64,000 nucleotides of DNA from Procambarus clarkii (lineage: Eukaryota > Arthropoda > Malacostraca > Decapoda > Cambaridae): NCBI RefSeq assembly GCF_040958095.1, contig NC_091227.1:18915210-18979209 (forward strand). Reading direction: 5' to 3'. Shown here in pieces: positions 1-11,800 of the stretch. Positions within the stretch are counted from its first letter, which is position 1. Each line of letters starts with the position of its first letter. Position numbers and translations under genes: made by a program. The notes under the pieces were generated by a model. That model searched no databases and was not told the DNA's origin. It worked only from the letters and a program-made list of their open reading frames with translations.

Positions 1-345
1 GTATAGAGTTGCTGATCAAGACACTCACTCAGACAAAACACTGGATCACGCACTGCCACAGAGGCTGATACCATACTGTAACGCACTCAAAGGGCAACAG
101 CTTCAGGTTCAACAAGCCATAATGTAGGACAGAAAACAAGAAATGGTTTTTCACCCATAGGGTAATATACCTTTCGAATCGCCTACCTGCCGAAGCTAAA
201 AATTCCAAGACAATACCTCAGTTTAAAAGTAAGCTGGACAAAATCCTCAGACATTATAAGGGGACCTGTAACTAACCACCGACCTCTTGTCCCCGTCGAG
301 GCCACTAGAGATGGTGGCCCTCAGATAAATATGACTGATTTGTGA
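1..345 (+). mobile_element. 3' end of a LINE (Jockey/CR1-like) ORF2
   Basis: A plus-strand frame near 165-270 encodes the stretch NRLPAEAKNSKTIPQFKSKL, which resembles the extreme C-terminus of non-LTR retrotransposon ORF2 proteins (a W/N-x-LP motif followed by a short amphipathic tail). Only the 3' part is in the window and the element continues leftwards beyond base 1. A minus-oriented SINE follows directly at 358. The family assignment rests on motif resemblance only. Confidence 0.45.
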
Positions 346-357
346 GCCGTCGTCCAT

Positions 358-617
358 CTTCTTGTGGTTATCTTGTGATGATTTCGGGGCTTAGCGTCCC
401 CGAGGCTCGGTCCCCGATCAGGCCTCCTTTTTGTTACACATCCCCAGGAAGCAGCCTGTAGCAGCTATCTAACTCCCAGGTACCTATTTTACTGCTAGGT
501 AACAGGCGCATTAGGGTGAAAGAAACTCTGCCCATTTGTTTCCGCCTCCACCGGGGATAAAGACCCGGAACCTCAGGATTACGAATTCGAAGCGCTGTTC
601 ACTCAGCTGTCAGGCCA
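358..617 (-). mobile_element. tRNA-derived SINE, near full length
   Basis: Read on the minus strand, it begins with a tRNA-like head carrying A-box-like (GCTGAGTGGA-type) and B-box-like (GGTTCGATCC-type, here mutated) Pol III promoter elements. A conserved body follows and ends with ATCATCTCAAGATAACC-like sequence. The same family recurs at 29549, 50771 (plus), 54033, 55382, 61976, 62606 and 62838. It is non-autonomous and has no coding capacity. Confidence 0.75.
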
Positions 618-872
618 GAGACGAGAGAAACCCTAATTATCTTGGAAACGCTTGAGGAACGTAGACAGCAACTGCTAAACACCTTTTCTGTACTATACAG
701 CGATAACCAGTGATTCACCTCACGTTACTTGGGACTTGAGCCATCCAGGAAAATCTGGACTGCTGCCACTTTGTAAACATTGTTATATATTATGTTCCGT
801 GTGTGAAGGAGGTCTTCTATGTTTGTTCAGAACCCCCATATGTCAGCAGGGTGTTCCAAACAACACCCTGTT

Positions 873-874
<2 letters not shown>

Positions 875-955
<81 letters not shown>
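875..955. repeat. (AT)n microsatellite
   Basis: About 80 bp of nearly pure TA dinucleotide. Small ORFs reading YIYIYI across it are artefacts of the repeat. Confidence 0.95.
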
Positions 956-958
<3 letters not shown>

Positions 959-1369
959 ATCCACGATCATTCACTAAATTAATATCGAGGACTAACCAGA
1001 TGAAAACTAAAAAGACATTTACCTTATATGTGTTGCCCGATTGCATCGTAGTTCACTATTATATTGTTTCACAACGTTATACATATATATGTATATAGCA
1101 AGTTATCCGGTTATACACTATTTCACGGGACGTGGGTTTTACATCAACAAAAAACTTGCAATTAGTGAAGAACACAGTAAGTGGGTCACTCACAAAGACA
1201 CCTTCACTCGCAAGCAGATAGATATGTCGATGACAGAGGGTTTATGAGGGGTTTAAATATACAATAACCTCACTGTACAAACTTACCAAACGCTCCAATG
1301 ATTCAGTCTGTGACCATTATCCTCTAGACGGTGTATTTGACACTAGTAATTAGCACTTTACAAAGCCAG

Positions 1370-1600
1370 GAGCGTAGAGCAACATGGCCGCCACTTGCTC
1401 GACCAAAGGACTGCCTTATCCTCCGTAATCACAATTATGGCGGCCATAAATTCTCGTCGCGGAAGTTTCCTAACGTTTCGTCCCTTATCACTGTGCAATA
1501 TCCACATGGCGAGTGTTGAGGCTGGCGAGAGCTCTCACAAAGATGGTTTCAGACCCGAATATCGCGTACAATTTCGCCGCAAATTGTTTTATTTTAGTAT
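1370..1600. promoter_or_regulatory. Possible promoter with YY1-like and ETS-like motifs
   Basis: Within 200 bp there are two GCCGCCAT-class (YY1-like) motifs near 1384 and 1438 in opposite orientations, a CGGAAG (ETS-like) site near 1460, and a local rise in G+C and CpG against an A+T-rich background. This combination is typical of metazoan housekeeping promoters. No gene is clearly attached: it could serve an untranslated first exon of the gene at 5033, or a leftward gene outside the window. This is inference from motifs only. Confidence 0.25.
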
Positions 1601-2198
1601 TATATGATTTGCCTGAATTGTTATCAAAACTTTAGCCCATAATTTGGAAAGCCAAGACTCGGTGAACATAAGCGGCATTAAGTGACGGTGTAAAGTTTGT
1701 AAATGAAGTACATAAATCAACGATTAGATAAGGAAAAAGATATGGACAAACGCGCCTTAATTCTTATAAGTGTACAGCAGTGTTAGCACCATACAGAGCG
1801 TACAATAATACAAAAGAAAATTCGTGAACTATGTATCTATCAACACAATAAAGCCTAGTACAGTATACAATTTACCTGACCTTCAGTAGAATGACAACTG
1901 GCTTGTCTATGTACGGCCCTTACTCAATGGACGTGACACCAAAGCTTCCATTATATTATTTTTCAAGACTAATGTGCTGCAGGAGATGTTATATATAAAC
2001 AAAACTAGCAAGAAATATAGGAACCTCTCGGAGACGGAAAACAAATATGGATTCTGAACCAAGAAGAAAGCCCTGCATCATATTATCACAGGTTACAATG
2101 CTTATTCTACCTATTATCTTCGCCGGGAAATTTGAAGGATCTCTCCTACGTATCTTGAAATAACTTATGTCAATCTTTGAATTAAATTTAAATTTAAT

Positions 2199-2480
2199 TA
2201 ATACGACCTATTTTATTTATACAATTACAACGCAATACGGGTAAGCAAGCTGGATATTTACAAATGACAATATATTAATTATACGAGAAGAGTAATACGA
2301 CCTATTTTATTTATGCAATTACAACGCAATACGGGTAAGCAAGCTGGATATTTACAAATGACAGTATATTAATTATACGAGAAGAGTAATACGACCTATT
2401 TTATTTATGCAATTACAACGCAATACGGGTAAGCAAGCTGGATATTTACAAATGACAATATATTAATTATACGAGAAGAG
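2199..2480. repeat. 94-bp tandem repeat, three copies
   Basis: Units start at about 2199, 2293 and 2387, each beginning TAATACGACCTATTTTATTT, and are nearly identical apart from one or two substitutions. The low divergence suggests a recent duplication. No coding content. Confidence 0.9.
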
Positions 2481-2983
2481 GCTATGTTTTTTAATGATAG
2501 GCGTGAGTACTAAGTCCATGAACTGGGGTATCTCATATGACTGCTGTGATGATGATGATAGCAGCAATAATAATAATAATAATAATACCAATTTGTCTAA
2601 TTAAATTTACACTTCACTAGGCGGAGTTTACGTAGAAGTTTTAAAGCTAGAACTGTATTTTCTGTTAACTGTAGCAATGCGGGGAATTCTCTAGATTCTC
2701 AACTGGTATTGAATATTCATGTGTGGTGCTGGCCATATATTTATAAGGCTTTTCAATTGTTGAAGTGAAGACATGTATTTTGGGTAGTCAGATGCCAAAA
2801 TGCTGTCCATAATTTGACCTATTTCGGGAAATACGATCGTCAAAATTGCCCCGCTCGTGCAAATATCTATCTATATATGGTATTCACATATCACACATAA
2901 GAGAGAGAACTGAGAGAACTTACGTTCTCGCTCACTGAGAGAACGTGAGTTCTCTCAGTGAGCTCTGAGTTCTTATCTAAAAT

Positions 2984-3012
2984 ATGCCAAATTGAGTTAA
3001 TCTCAATTTGGC
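2984..3012. repeat. Perfect inverted repeat (hairpin)
   Basis: TGCCAAATTGAG and its exact reverse complement are separated by 5 bp. About 15-80 bp upstream (2900-2975) a second imperfect palindrome is built from ACTGAGAGAAC / GTTCTCTCAGT units. The pair may be the remnant of a foldback element; no gene is associated. Confidence 0.7.
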
Positions 3013-3837
3013 ACACTGAATGACGGTGTATTTTTAATCTGATGCAGGCGAACATCATCAGTTCATACATATTAAATATACATATAAGTTGTTAGAGCAT
3101 ACTGTAGATGGAATATAGATGGCTTATATGTTATTTGTTTTGATGAATTTAAACCCGAGCTCAGATATCCTTCTCTTACTGTGGAACACCTAGCGGAGTG
3201 GATATCTTATCAGGTAAAACTATGTGATAACAGCGGGGAGTTGCAGCTAAGGCATCCCTCGCATGCAGTACATGAATGTACTAAGATGAATGAATGCATC
3301 AAAGATGCCAAAAATGACTAATATGGAATCTTGCGCCTAACTGAACTAGAGGGCCAGACGACAGCGGCAACTAAATTCTACAGTATTGATAATTTGAAAG
3401 GCAACTGGCATAATCACCTCCCTCTCAAATCGCTATAGATTACAACCTACTTGCAATATCTAATCTTTCCTATCGCTCAGTTACTCATTACAATGTTCGG
3501 GCAAGCAGTGATATTCAACCCAAATAATGAACGAAGGTCTAAGACAAACTGGGTTGTCCAGTAAGCATTTGATGGAAGCGGAGCATAAGGCTACAGGAGG
3601 AGCTCCAAGAACCGACAAGCCCACAGTCAGCCCTGAGGATTATCCAAGCTGTTTACACGGAAGACCCCAGCAGTAGTCCTGGCACTACCAGCCTAGCCCA
3701 CTCACACTACCACTTCTACTGGTGCAAGGTCGGTCAAACCCTTGGGTATAATCTCACCCCGTTCCCTTCCAGGGGCCAGGGACAACTAACCATTTTTCCA
3801 GCCACAAACCTGTACAACTTTGCTTAATCATGGCTGG

Positions 3838-3965
3838 TTTGTTTACATTTATTAAGCAGTTTTACGAACTTCTAAGCATCATAATCCAAGGTTATAATCG
3901 ATATAAAAAACCTCGTAGTGTTTCGGAACTCATAAACTGTTTAATAAATGTAAACAAATATGTAT
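3838..3965. mobile_element. Decayed foldback MITE fragment
   Basis: Arms GTTTACATTTATTAAGCAGT and the reverse-complement-like ACTGTTTAATAAATGTAAAC flank about 75 bp. The arms resemble the interior of the foldback element at 53428-53672, so this may be a diverged relative. Confidence 0.4.
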
Positions 3966-4744
3966 ATACTTGTTTACATTTATAAATACTGTAAAAACAC
4001 TCTGGGTACAGCACAAGAATATCTTCCAATATTCCTGAGTGTATGAGGTACTTACAAAGCTCAAAATATCTCATACCATTTGGTCTGAAATCAATGATAA
4101 CAGGGCAATTACAGATATAGTGGTGAAGAGAATGTCCCAGATCTTGTTCACATAGTTGCAAATGATTTAAACGAACACAGTATTATTTAAAAGATCTGTA
4201 CATTCTTGTTACTGACCATGCAGTGTGAAGCAATGACTGTAGCTGGGTTGTAAACAGCCACAGTACAGTTCAAGTATGCTTATTGAGTCAAGAAAGAAAT
4301 ACATCTCAAAGGGATAGAGTAGCTTAGGCTATTTCTACCCCCCCCCCCTCCCAACAGTACAGTGCCTGGTGGTTACCCATGTACACACTCATTCCTTTAG
4401 TTAATCTATCGTACTCTCAGTACCCGAAAGGTTTTTGTAACGTTTGCCATGATTTTGTAACGTTATACAGATTTGAACATATTCGAAGTCTTTGGATTGC
4501 ACTAGTATGTATGTGGCATACAGTATAAATAATAAGTGAAATGCAAACATTTTACTTTACACTGCGTTTGCATTGATGGCACGTTATCCCTTGAGCATGT
4601 ACAGTCTAGAGGGGATCATGACGCCATAAAGCTAATGCAAGGATTAAAGCACGAATCGTGTACTTAATACACTTACTATAGGCTATGAACGTTACGAGGC
4701 TTACTTTAAATTCGCAAATACCTACTAGCTTTACTAATCTCGAT

Positions 4745-4830
4745 TATTGCTGTTATTGTAGTTTCAGATTCAGCTACTTGGAACAAAAAGTTCCAAGTAG
4801 CACAGGCTATGGGAAGCCCGTCAATCTCGA
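4745..4830 (-). repeat. Short hairpin repeat family with (AAC)n-type tail
   Basis: It contains a self-complementary CTACTTGGAAC / GTTCCAAGTAG hairpin next to a GGGCTATG motif. The same unit occurs at 46958-47035 (minus), 53728-53805 (plus) and 60535-60617 (plus); the plus-strand copies end in AACAACAACAAC. The tail suggests a SINE or LINE 3' end mobilised by target-primed reverse transcription. Confidence 0.6.
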
Positions 4831-5032
4831 TCATAATAATTAATTTATTGAGTACCTCATATCCGTCCTGCGAGCGATGGAAAAGGTTAGTCAAAATAAT
4901 GGGTTCCTGAACTGAATCCTCAAAGTTGTATAGCGTAAGCAATTTGCATTAATTAAACTAGTTATGCCTGACCTTCATCCACCAAAACTCTTAATATCAG
5001 CGATGCCTTGGTCAGGAGGAGCGTGAGGGAGC

Positions 5033-7818
5033 ATGGAAAGTCCGTCCTCCTACGTGGGGCTGCTCCTGGGGCTGGTGGAGGTGAAGTGCACCATGGCAGA
5101 CCTGAGCAGGGAGCAGAGACTGGACCTGACCAAGATGTGTCACGATGTTATCTGCAGCCGTGACCGGGTGAAGGCGGCTGGCCACGGCGTGCTGGGACAA
5201 GTAGAGAAGAACAACGCCAGCGTGGAAATTTTCTTGGATAAGGAGACCATTCAGGTTTTCATTGGCAAAATATTGGTGGGTTAATTGTCTCACTTTGCCT
5301 GTCTGGCATCCGAACTCTTTAACAGATTCCTCTTTCAAAATTTATTCCGCAGTCATGTTTTGTAATAAATATTGAGTTTAGAAATAGGCAGCACGAAAAT
5401 GACTTTTTTTAAAATGCTTTCGAAAACGATAGGAAAATTAGCCGCTTTCTGTTAAGAGTTACTAAGTTTGTAACGACAAGCAAGATATCTGTGTACTATA
5501 TATGACATCAAAAATATAACGTTAGTGTTCCATGGGTAGTTATCCTCCTCTTCAATCATTCGAGACACTTTTAAAACAAGAGTCCATCAGTTGGACTCTG
5601 ATATTCCTTTCTATATCAAGTGATGAAGCCTTACTGAGTATGCATCTTTATCCCTTGATGTGGTGTATTCTGACTTTTTTTCCCGTGAAAGAAGAACTCT
5701 GACTGCTGGGTCTCTCGACAGATCACTAAGCACAAAGTGGTGAGCATCAGTGTGCTGAACGCCATCCGGGGGACCCAGGGCCAACTAGTCTTCATCGGCC
5801 GATGCCAGCTGGCCAAGCAGCGTCTGGCCGTGGTGCTCAACTTCGTCTCGGAGAAACAGGCACAAGAGTTCATTCAGAATTACCAAATGGTGAAGGCTAA
5901 CTCAGTCGAGACTTTGCCCCCCAACAGGTGAGTAGTGGGGCTGGTGGTAGTGGTGTCCACTTGGTGCTAATGGCGTCCACCTGATACTGGTGCTAGTGGT
6001 ATCCACTTGATCTATTTCAGTTCACCTGGTGTTTGTGCTCACCTGTCAGGGTTTTAGGGCAGTGGTTGTTAGCTGTTGGGGCCCCGTCTCCTAATATGGC
6101 ACAGTGCTTAGTACGTTTGAGTTCTGTGTCGTCGGCTGCTCTTGATAATCGGAATGTTGTTAGGCATTAGGTATAGTATAATACCTAATATGTATCATAC
6201 TATAATACGTATAGTATAAACACTGGAACGTAAACATGGTTTACTTGAGCACTGGACTATGTTCAGGACTGATGTATACTCGCTGGTTGGTCAGTAGGGT
6301 AATGTGGTGGCCTTAATAACCCTCCAGGGGGTTTCAGATCTTCAGCATCATCTGTGCCGAAGCTACATTAAAGGAATATGTTTTCTTGTCAACAGCCAAC
6401 CTATTCGTCCGCTGCCGAGACCGCCGGGAAAGAAGCCTGCCATCCCTCCACCAGATTACGAGGAAATTATACCTGCAGCGCCTATTGGACAGATCTACGA
6501 AGACGTTGATTCACCGCCATCACGACCTCCGAGTCACTCGATGGCCAAGAGACCCCTGCCGGAGATACCACGACCGCCACCACCAGCTCCGAAGTACGAA
6601 GCTCCCTACAGGAGTCCTCCTCCTCCTATCCCAGAACGATACGAGAATCCAGAAGAACTAGTGAAGTCATTGCCTCCAACGCGTTTCAGATCCTTCGCTG
6701 ACCCCAACGTTGATGTGTATAACTGGTCAGAGGACGAGCTCAGCTATGAGGAAGTTGGTGAACAGTATTATGAATCGATAGGGATTGACGTAAAGGATGC
6801 TGAGCAAATCTATATGAGTACATCATTGATTAAAGAGGAGGAAGACGAGCCGCAACAACAAGCTCCTTGTGAAAAGCCCCACCAGGAAGAGCAGAAGCAA
6901 GAGAAGAAAAAGCAGGCAGAGGTGGAAGAAGAGGAGCCAGAGACGACTTTGGAAGAGGATATTGACTCTTTTCTCAGAGACGAGTATAAATTCAAAAGCA
7001 CTTTTTGGAGGATTAGAGAAGCAATATTTTCGCTCTCACGTGAACTACAGATTCTCCTTCGAGGGACGGAAATGCTGGCTGACATCCAGAACGACATGTA
7101 TGTGGAGCTGCATGAGGGTTGTAAGTCACCTTCCAGAATCGCCCAGGTATTCATTTCCCGGAAAGCTCAATTGGAACGGTACAAATACTACTTATTGAAC
7201 TCCCCGAAGATCAGCAGACTCATAGAAGCACAGCCTGAGGGAGTGAAGCAGATGTTCCCTAGGTTACAGGAAGATGTAAGAAGTTCCTGGAAAAGGTTAT
7301 ATTTCTACTCCAAGAGCATGGAGAAGATGCTGGCTACTGCTCCTCCTCAAGACGCACCAATCATCCAGGAAGCACTCCACATGCTTAGAGACCTAACCCG
7401 TCAGGCAGACTCGGGTATTTTGATGGACGCAGTCAAGGGAGCCCCCTTCAACCTCCACGATCTTGCTCCCCTGTTTCTTCACAGTTCTTTCCACATAAAG
7501 AGCTCATCCTTGGAAAAGCGAAAGACGGACTACCGCGTGCTGCTCTTCGCGGAGTTGCTGGTAGTGACGGTGCCCAGAGTGGATAAATACGAGTACGTAG
7601 ACTTTATTCCCACTAGAAGGTTAAGAGTTCTGCCTACGAAGGACGAAAGAGCATTTGTGCTCGAGACAATGTATCCAGGGGAAAGGGAGCCAAGAAGCTA
7701 CGGGTTACGCGCTCCCAGCGTGGAATCTAAGCAGGTATGGATAAAGATGATGAAACACATACTAAGGGAACACAAGGGTATGTATGATCACAGAAAAATA
7801 TCAGGCTTACGCAAATAG
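5033..7818 (+). CDS. PTB-like / proline-rich / DH-PH (RhoGEF-like) protein, copy A
   Basis: Three coding exons, 5033-5275, 5722-5927 and 6396-7818 (phases 0 and 2, GT-AG), give about 623 residues. Exons 1-2 (residues about 1-145) are helical, then beta-rich with a final helix, and look like a PTB/PH-type fold. A proline-rich linker follows (about 150-250) with SH3-ligand-like RPLPRPPGKKP and a PPPDYEEI motif, then a tyrosine-rich acidic patch (about 258-290: YNWSEDELSYEEV, QYYESIGIDVK), a Glu/Lys-rich stretch (about 295-338), a divergent Dbl-homology domain (about 336-500) and a PH domain (about 505-610: YRVLLFAELLVVTV, closing helix with W at about 598). DH-PH proteins usually activate Rho-family GTPases at membranes; that activity is inferred here. 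The ATG is chosen because it aligns with the start of the paralogue at 15005. The paralogue lies tail to tail, 4 kb downstream. Confidence 0.82.
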
Positions 7819-8635
7819 ATTTGTCATGTCGTTTTGTAGATACTGAGAGTAATGCAAGGGTCTGTCTACAAAAAATCTGAGACTAGGATGAGCTTTAATG
7901 AAACATTCAAGTGATTTTTAGAATAATGAATTCAAAGTGACGATAATTTCACCATTTGCCGGAGAATGTTAGTGTTAGATGGTGTCATCATGGAAGAATG
8001 TTTAGGTATGTGTTTTTTGATATATCTGGCAACATGTATTTGTTTTGTGGCACATGTGGCAGCACATCTGTCTTCTGGTACACAATATGAGACCATATCT
8101 ACATTTATATACATGAAGCCTAAGTATATTTTCTGACATGTGGATAGCGAAACGTGAATTTATATGTACAAAATTCAAGTTATATACTAATTTGGATAAT
8201 ATTAACTAAGCAATAACATAAAATCTATAATATATTGATTCCCTTTGTAATGATGTGATAACTATACATTATTTGCACTATAAATATACTTAATGTTAGT
8301 GTAACCAATCCAGAGAAAACTTTGGACTAGGCTTGAGTTGACGAATGCTGAACATGGAGTTGCATTATTGCATGATAATATCATTATGTACTGTGTGGAG
8401 ACTTCATTGTATATGCTGCCGTATGAATCAAATGAAAGCTTGTGAGATATTTCTAGATACAAGTAATGTTAATACCCAGTTTTGCAATTATGTTGTTATA
8501 TGACGTGAAAAAAACTTTTCACGTGGTAAATGACTTGAAGTGGCGATTTTGGGTCCCATCTTGTTCTTTGTATTAACGAAAGGCTGCTTTGTTGTAACTC
8601 ATTTGTAAATAAATGTGGTAACGCATAAGACCTGA
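7819..8635 (+). other. Probable 3' UTR of RhoGEF-like gene A
   Basis: A+T-rich sequence follows the TAG stop. An AATAAA hexamer at 8608-8613 is the most likely polyadenylation signal, about 790 bp after the stop. No other exon is visible here. Confidence 0.45.
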
Positions 8636-9249
8636 TGTTATTTCAGCCCCACCAAGACGGCCATGACACTTCTACAACCCGTCCTCTCCACTTGTCACAA
8701 CGTCATGAAAGTGATGGACTAAATTGCCCGAACCTAACCTAACCGAGGACCCACGAATAGAAAACCGGACATCACGTTAATTTGGCGAGCCGTTGTGATT
8801 TATAATGCATCATATTTTAATAACGTTGGACATTTTGACGTCAAAATACGATGTAGTGATCTAGAGGACGGGTTGTGACTTAAGTTATAATGAGATATAA
8901 TTCCCTTCGTTGGTGACAGGAAGCCTGTATTTACAGTAGGCTTATCGAGGTAGGCTTATGTATTATAACTACTGACCTTCCTCAGGATTCAACTCACAAC
9001 AGTTGCCTAACTCCTGGGATATCTATTTTTTGTTATGGGAACACACACACACAGTTCCAAAGTGTATTTGTACAAAATGAGCATTTCATAGATCCGGACC
9101 TAATGCCAATTCCAGAGCACGCCACAGAATACATAGAGGTGTCTCAAGACGAAGTGGAAAAATTACTCAAGAGGCTACGAAGAAATAAAGCAGTTGAACC
9201 AATATATAATTCCTCCAATATATAATTATCACTAACTTGACAAATTAAA

Positions 9250-9905
9250 TGTTTGAAAAGTTCGCATTTGAGGTAGATTAAATTTGCAACATAATGTCAT
9301 AAACGAGGGTTTGTGTACACGGGAGATTACATTATTAAGTGGTGGAGCACTTAGCTGATCTCTTGCTGTGATTGGCTGTTGTGGTGAATGTCAACAAAGA
9401 ATTTCTGCCAATGAAACGGAAGCGCGAGAATGCTACCTTCAGCGTAACAACCCGCCTCATGGGGTGCTGTTCGCCTGTTGATAGTGCAATGTTCTTCCAA
9501 TAGATGGCGCCAGCTGTATTTTTTTACGTGTTGTTGAACATTTGGCCTGTTGATGGTGTAATTTTATGGCAATAGATGGCATCAGCTGTGTCTTATGGGC
9601 TCTGCTAACCTAACCTGTTGATAGTGCAATGTTTTTCCAATAGATGGCGCCAGCTGTATTTTTACGTGTTGAACATTTGGCCTGTTGATAGTGTAATTTT
9701 ATGGCAATAAATGGCATCAGCTGTATCTTATGAGCTGCTGCTAACCTAACCTGTTGATAGTGCAATGTTCTTCCAATAGATGGTATCAGCTGTATTTTTA
9801 CGTATTGTTGAACATTGGCCTGTTGATAGTGTAATTTTATGGCAATAGATGGCATCAGCTGTATCTTATGGGCTCTGTTAACCTAACCTGTTGATAGTGC
9901 AATTT
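9250..9905. repeat. Dispersed repeat with about 137-bp tandem array
   Basis: From about 9475 a unit of about 137 bp is repeated roughly three times. Each unit contains two related half-units, one beginning CTGTTGATAGTGCAATGTTC and the other CTGTTGATGGTGTAATTTTA, each ending with AGATGGC-x-CAGCTGTAT. The preceding 220 bp (GTGATTGGCTGTTGTGGTGA region) is shared with 24650-24960, so this is a dispersed family rather than a local array only. It encodes nothing recognisable. Confidence 0.7.
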
Positions 9906-10174
9906 TCTCTAGATAGATGGCATTGGCTGTATTATTTACCTCCAAAATTCCCGTCAAAGCTGAAATACAAACTCCGTATCCTAAGATAAGTAAGGTTAAC
10001 CTGCTGGTATTAAGTATTTTTTATCAACATTCCTTGAGCTCTGTCTTTACTTTATTCATTCTTGTGGATACGTATCATCATATGGCAACCTTTTATAATT
10101 TGTGATTGAAGAAGACTGCTACCAATCAATTAAGTGAGACATTTCTGGCAAATTTGCTTTAGTACAAATTACAT

Positions 10175-10320
10175 AGGATAAAAACTCACACACTTATGTA
10201 TTTGTGTATTTTATGTAAAGATTTATACTGAATCTTTCGCACTCTGCTGAGTGTTTTATCATTGTCTGAGTGTGTGGTTAGAACGAGACTTACATCTTAA
10301 CGGCTAATTAACTAATTAAC
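10175..10320 (-). mobile_element. Terminal fragment of a Penelope-like element
   Basis: Read on the minus strand it matches the terminal repeat at 37195-37325: an AGTCTCGT-type start, CACACACTCAGAC, then a CACTC / GAGTG hairpin followed by GCGAAAGA. It is a solo, truncated terminus without coding sequence. Confidence 0.5.
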
Positions 10321-10986
10321 CTTTTTATTCGTTTATTTTACACCCCATACCAATCCTGTGAGTTTTTGTTTATTTTTTGTTTATTATTTTCTACCACAGA
10401 CGTGGCGACACATTTACAATGCTAACCAGCATATATACATTGAGTGGTAGTGGACCTATACCCATCGCCGAAGCCGTAAATGTGACATCGCCGAAGCCGT
10501 AAATGTGAACATATTACTTTAGTTCAAAATACAGTTGGGGAAAAAAAATATATATATATATCCTGCGGAACAATGGGGAACCTTTATCCACTTTGTCAGT
10601 AAGCTCGGGGGACCTGATATTAATTATGCAGGTGTCCTGACTTCAACACTCATTTAACAATTCAATTTCTTTCTTTATCTGTCACCTTACCACTTGCCTC
10701 CACTGACAGAGCAGAGGCACACCCTCAAGCCTAGTCCCTGAACACTCACGGCAAGGCTCATTACCTCAGTCATCTTGGATCAGCAGGATAGGACTCGGGG
10801 AGGGTGATTTGACAGTTAAAGCAGACCATGAAACAAGGAAAGGAAACTAGGATTGGCAAACATAGCAGTATGCAAAATAGGGTTGCAGTTAATACTCCAA
10901 GTTCAGGATAGCTCACGCTTATCAATTTATTTGTTAATTTTAGACATCCTGCCTCTATATCCCTACTAAGGCAATGGTTACAACAT

Positions 10987-10987
<1 letters not shown>

Positions 10988-11079
<92 letters not shown>
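10988..11079. repeat. (AT)n microsatellite
   Basis: About 90 bp of uninterrupted TA dinucleotide, with a second short run at 11169-11184. Confidence 0.95.
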
Positions 11080-11081
<2 letters not shown>

Positions 11082-11800
11082 ACATTTTGTCTATATTTCT
11101 AACACATAGTTTGCATATTTTGTTCATGTATATTAATATAACTAAAATAAATTACATAAAAATGAAGGATATATATATATATATAAAGGTGTATCAGTTA
11201 CATAAAGATAAAATTAAATAAAGAAAAATTATATAAAGGTAGGTTTCTCCATAAATTATATATTTAGGGACATTATCTAGGCGCTAATAGCCTCTGAAGC
11301 AGCCTCAACAGACCCGGAGAATTGATGCCAATAATTACAGATGGTTTGTAAATCCTTATATAACATAATTTTGTCTCTTAAGAGATTTGAGGAGAGTCAT
11401 AATGCACAATGGTTCCGGTTATCTTCTCACAGTGCATCTGTACAGCATCTGGTCACTAGTGCATGGTTCCTCGCAGGTGTGGGATATCCATGATGGTCCT
11501 TATAGGTGTGTGGAATTTTCATGGTGATCCTTGCAGCTGTGGAGCATATGTGATAATCCTTGCAGGTGTGGGACATTCAAGCTGATCCTTGCAGTTGTTG
11601 GGCATCCATGGTGATCCTTGCAAATATTAACTTACAAGGTGAACAATGTTTACATGTCTTGATAAGTACTGGAGTAACCCCTTAAAATATGATTACAAAT
11701 ATTATTTACGATTTCCAAAATCAATGAATTTCACGTTTTTTCCCGCATTTTCCTTCAGGAAACACAAAAGTAACATAGGTCCAATTTTCTGTTTTAATTT

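Larger units (their letters stand above)
1..5032. other. Left flank without a recognised gene
   Basis: Apart from the repeats and the possible promoter listed separately, this interval is A+T-rich sequence with only short chance ORFs. I see no spliceable coding exon on either strand. Confidence 0.5.
8636..11800. other. Region between the two tail-to-tail RhoGEF-like genes
   Basis: It holds the dispersed repeat at 9250-9905, a Penelope terminus, an (AT)n tract at 10988-11079, a partial SINE-like tract near 8966-9045, and a loose 38-bp-period repeat (GGTGATCCTTGCAGGTGTGG-like) at about 11470-11625. The part nearest 11800 is probably the 3' UTR of copy B; a minus-strand AATAAA at 10926-10931 is one possible signal. 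Confidence 0.5.
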
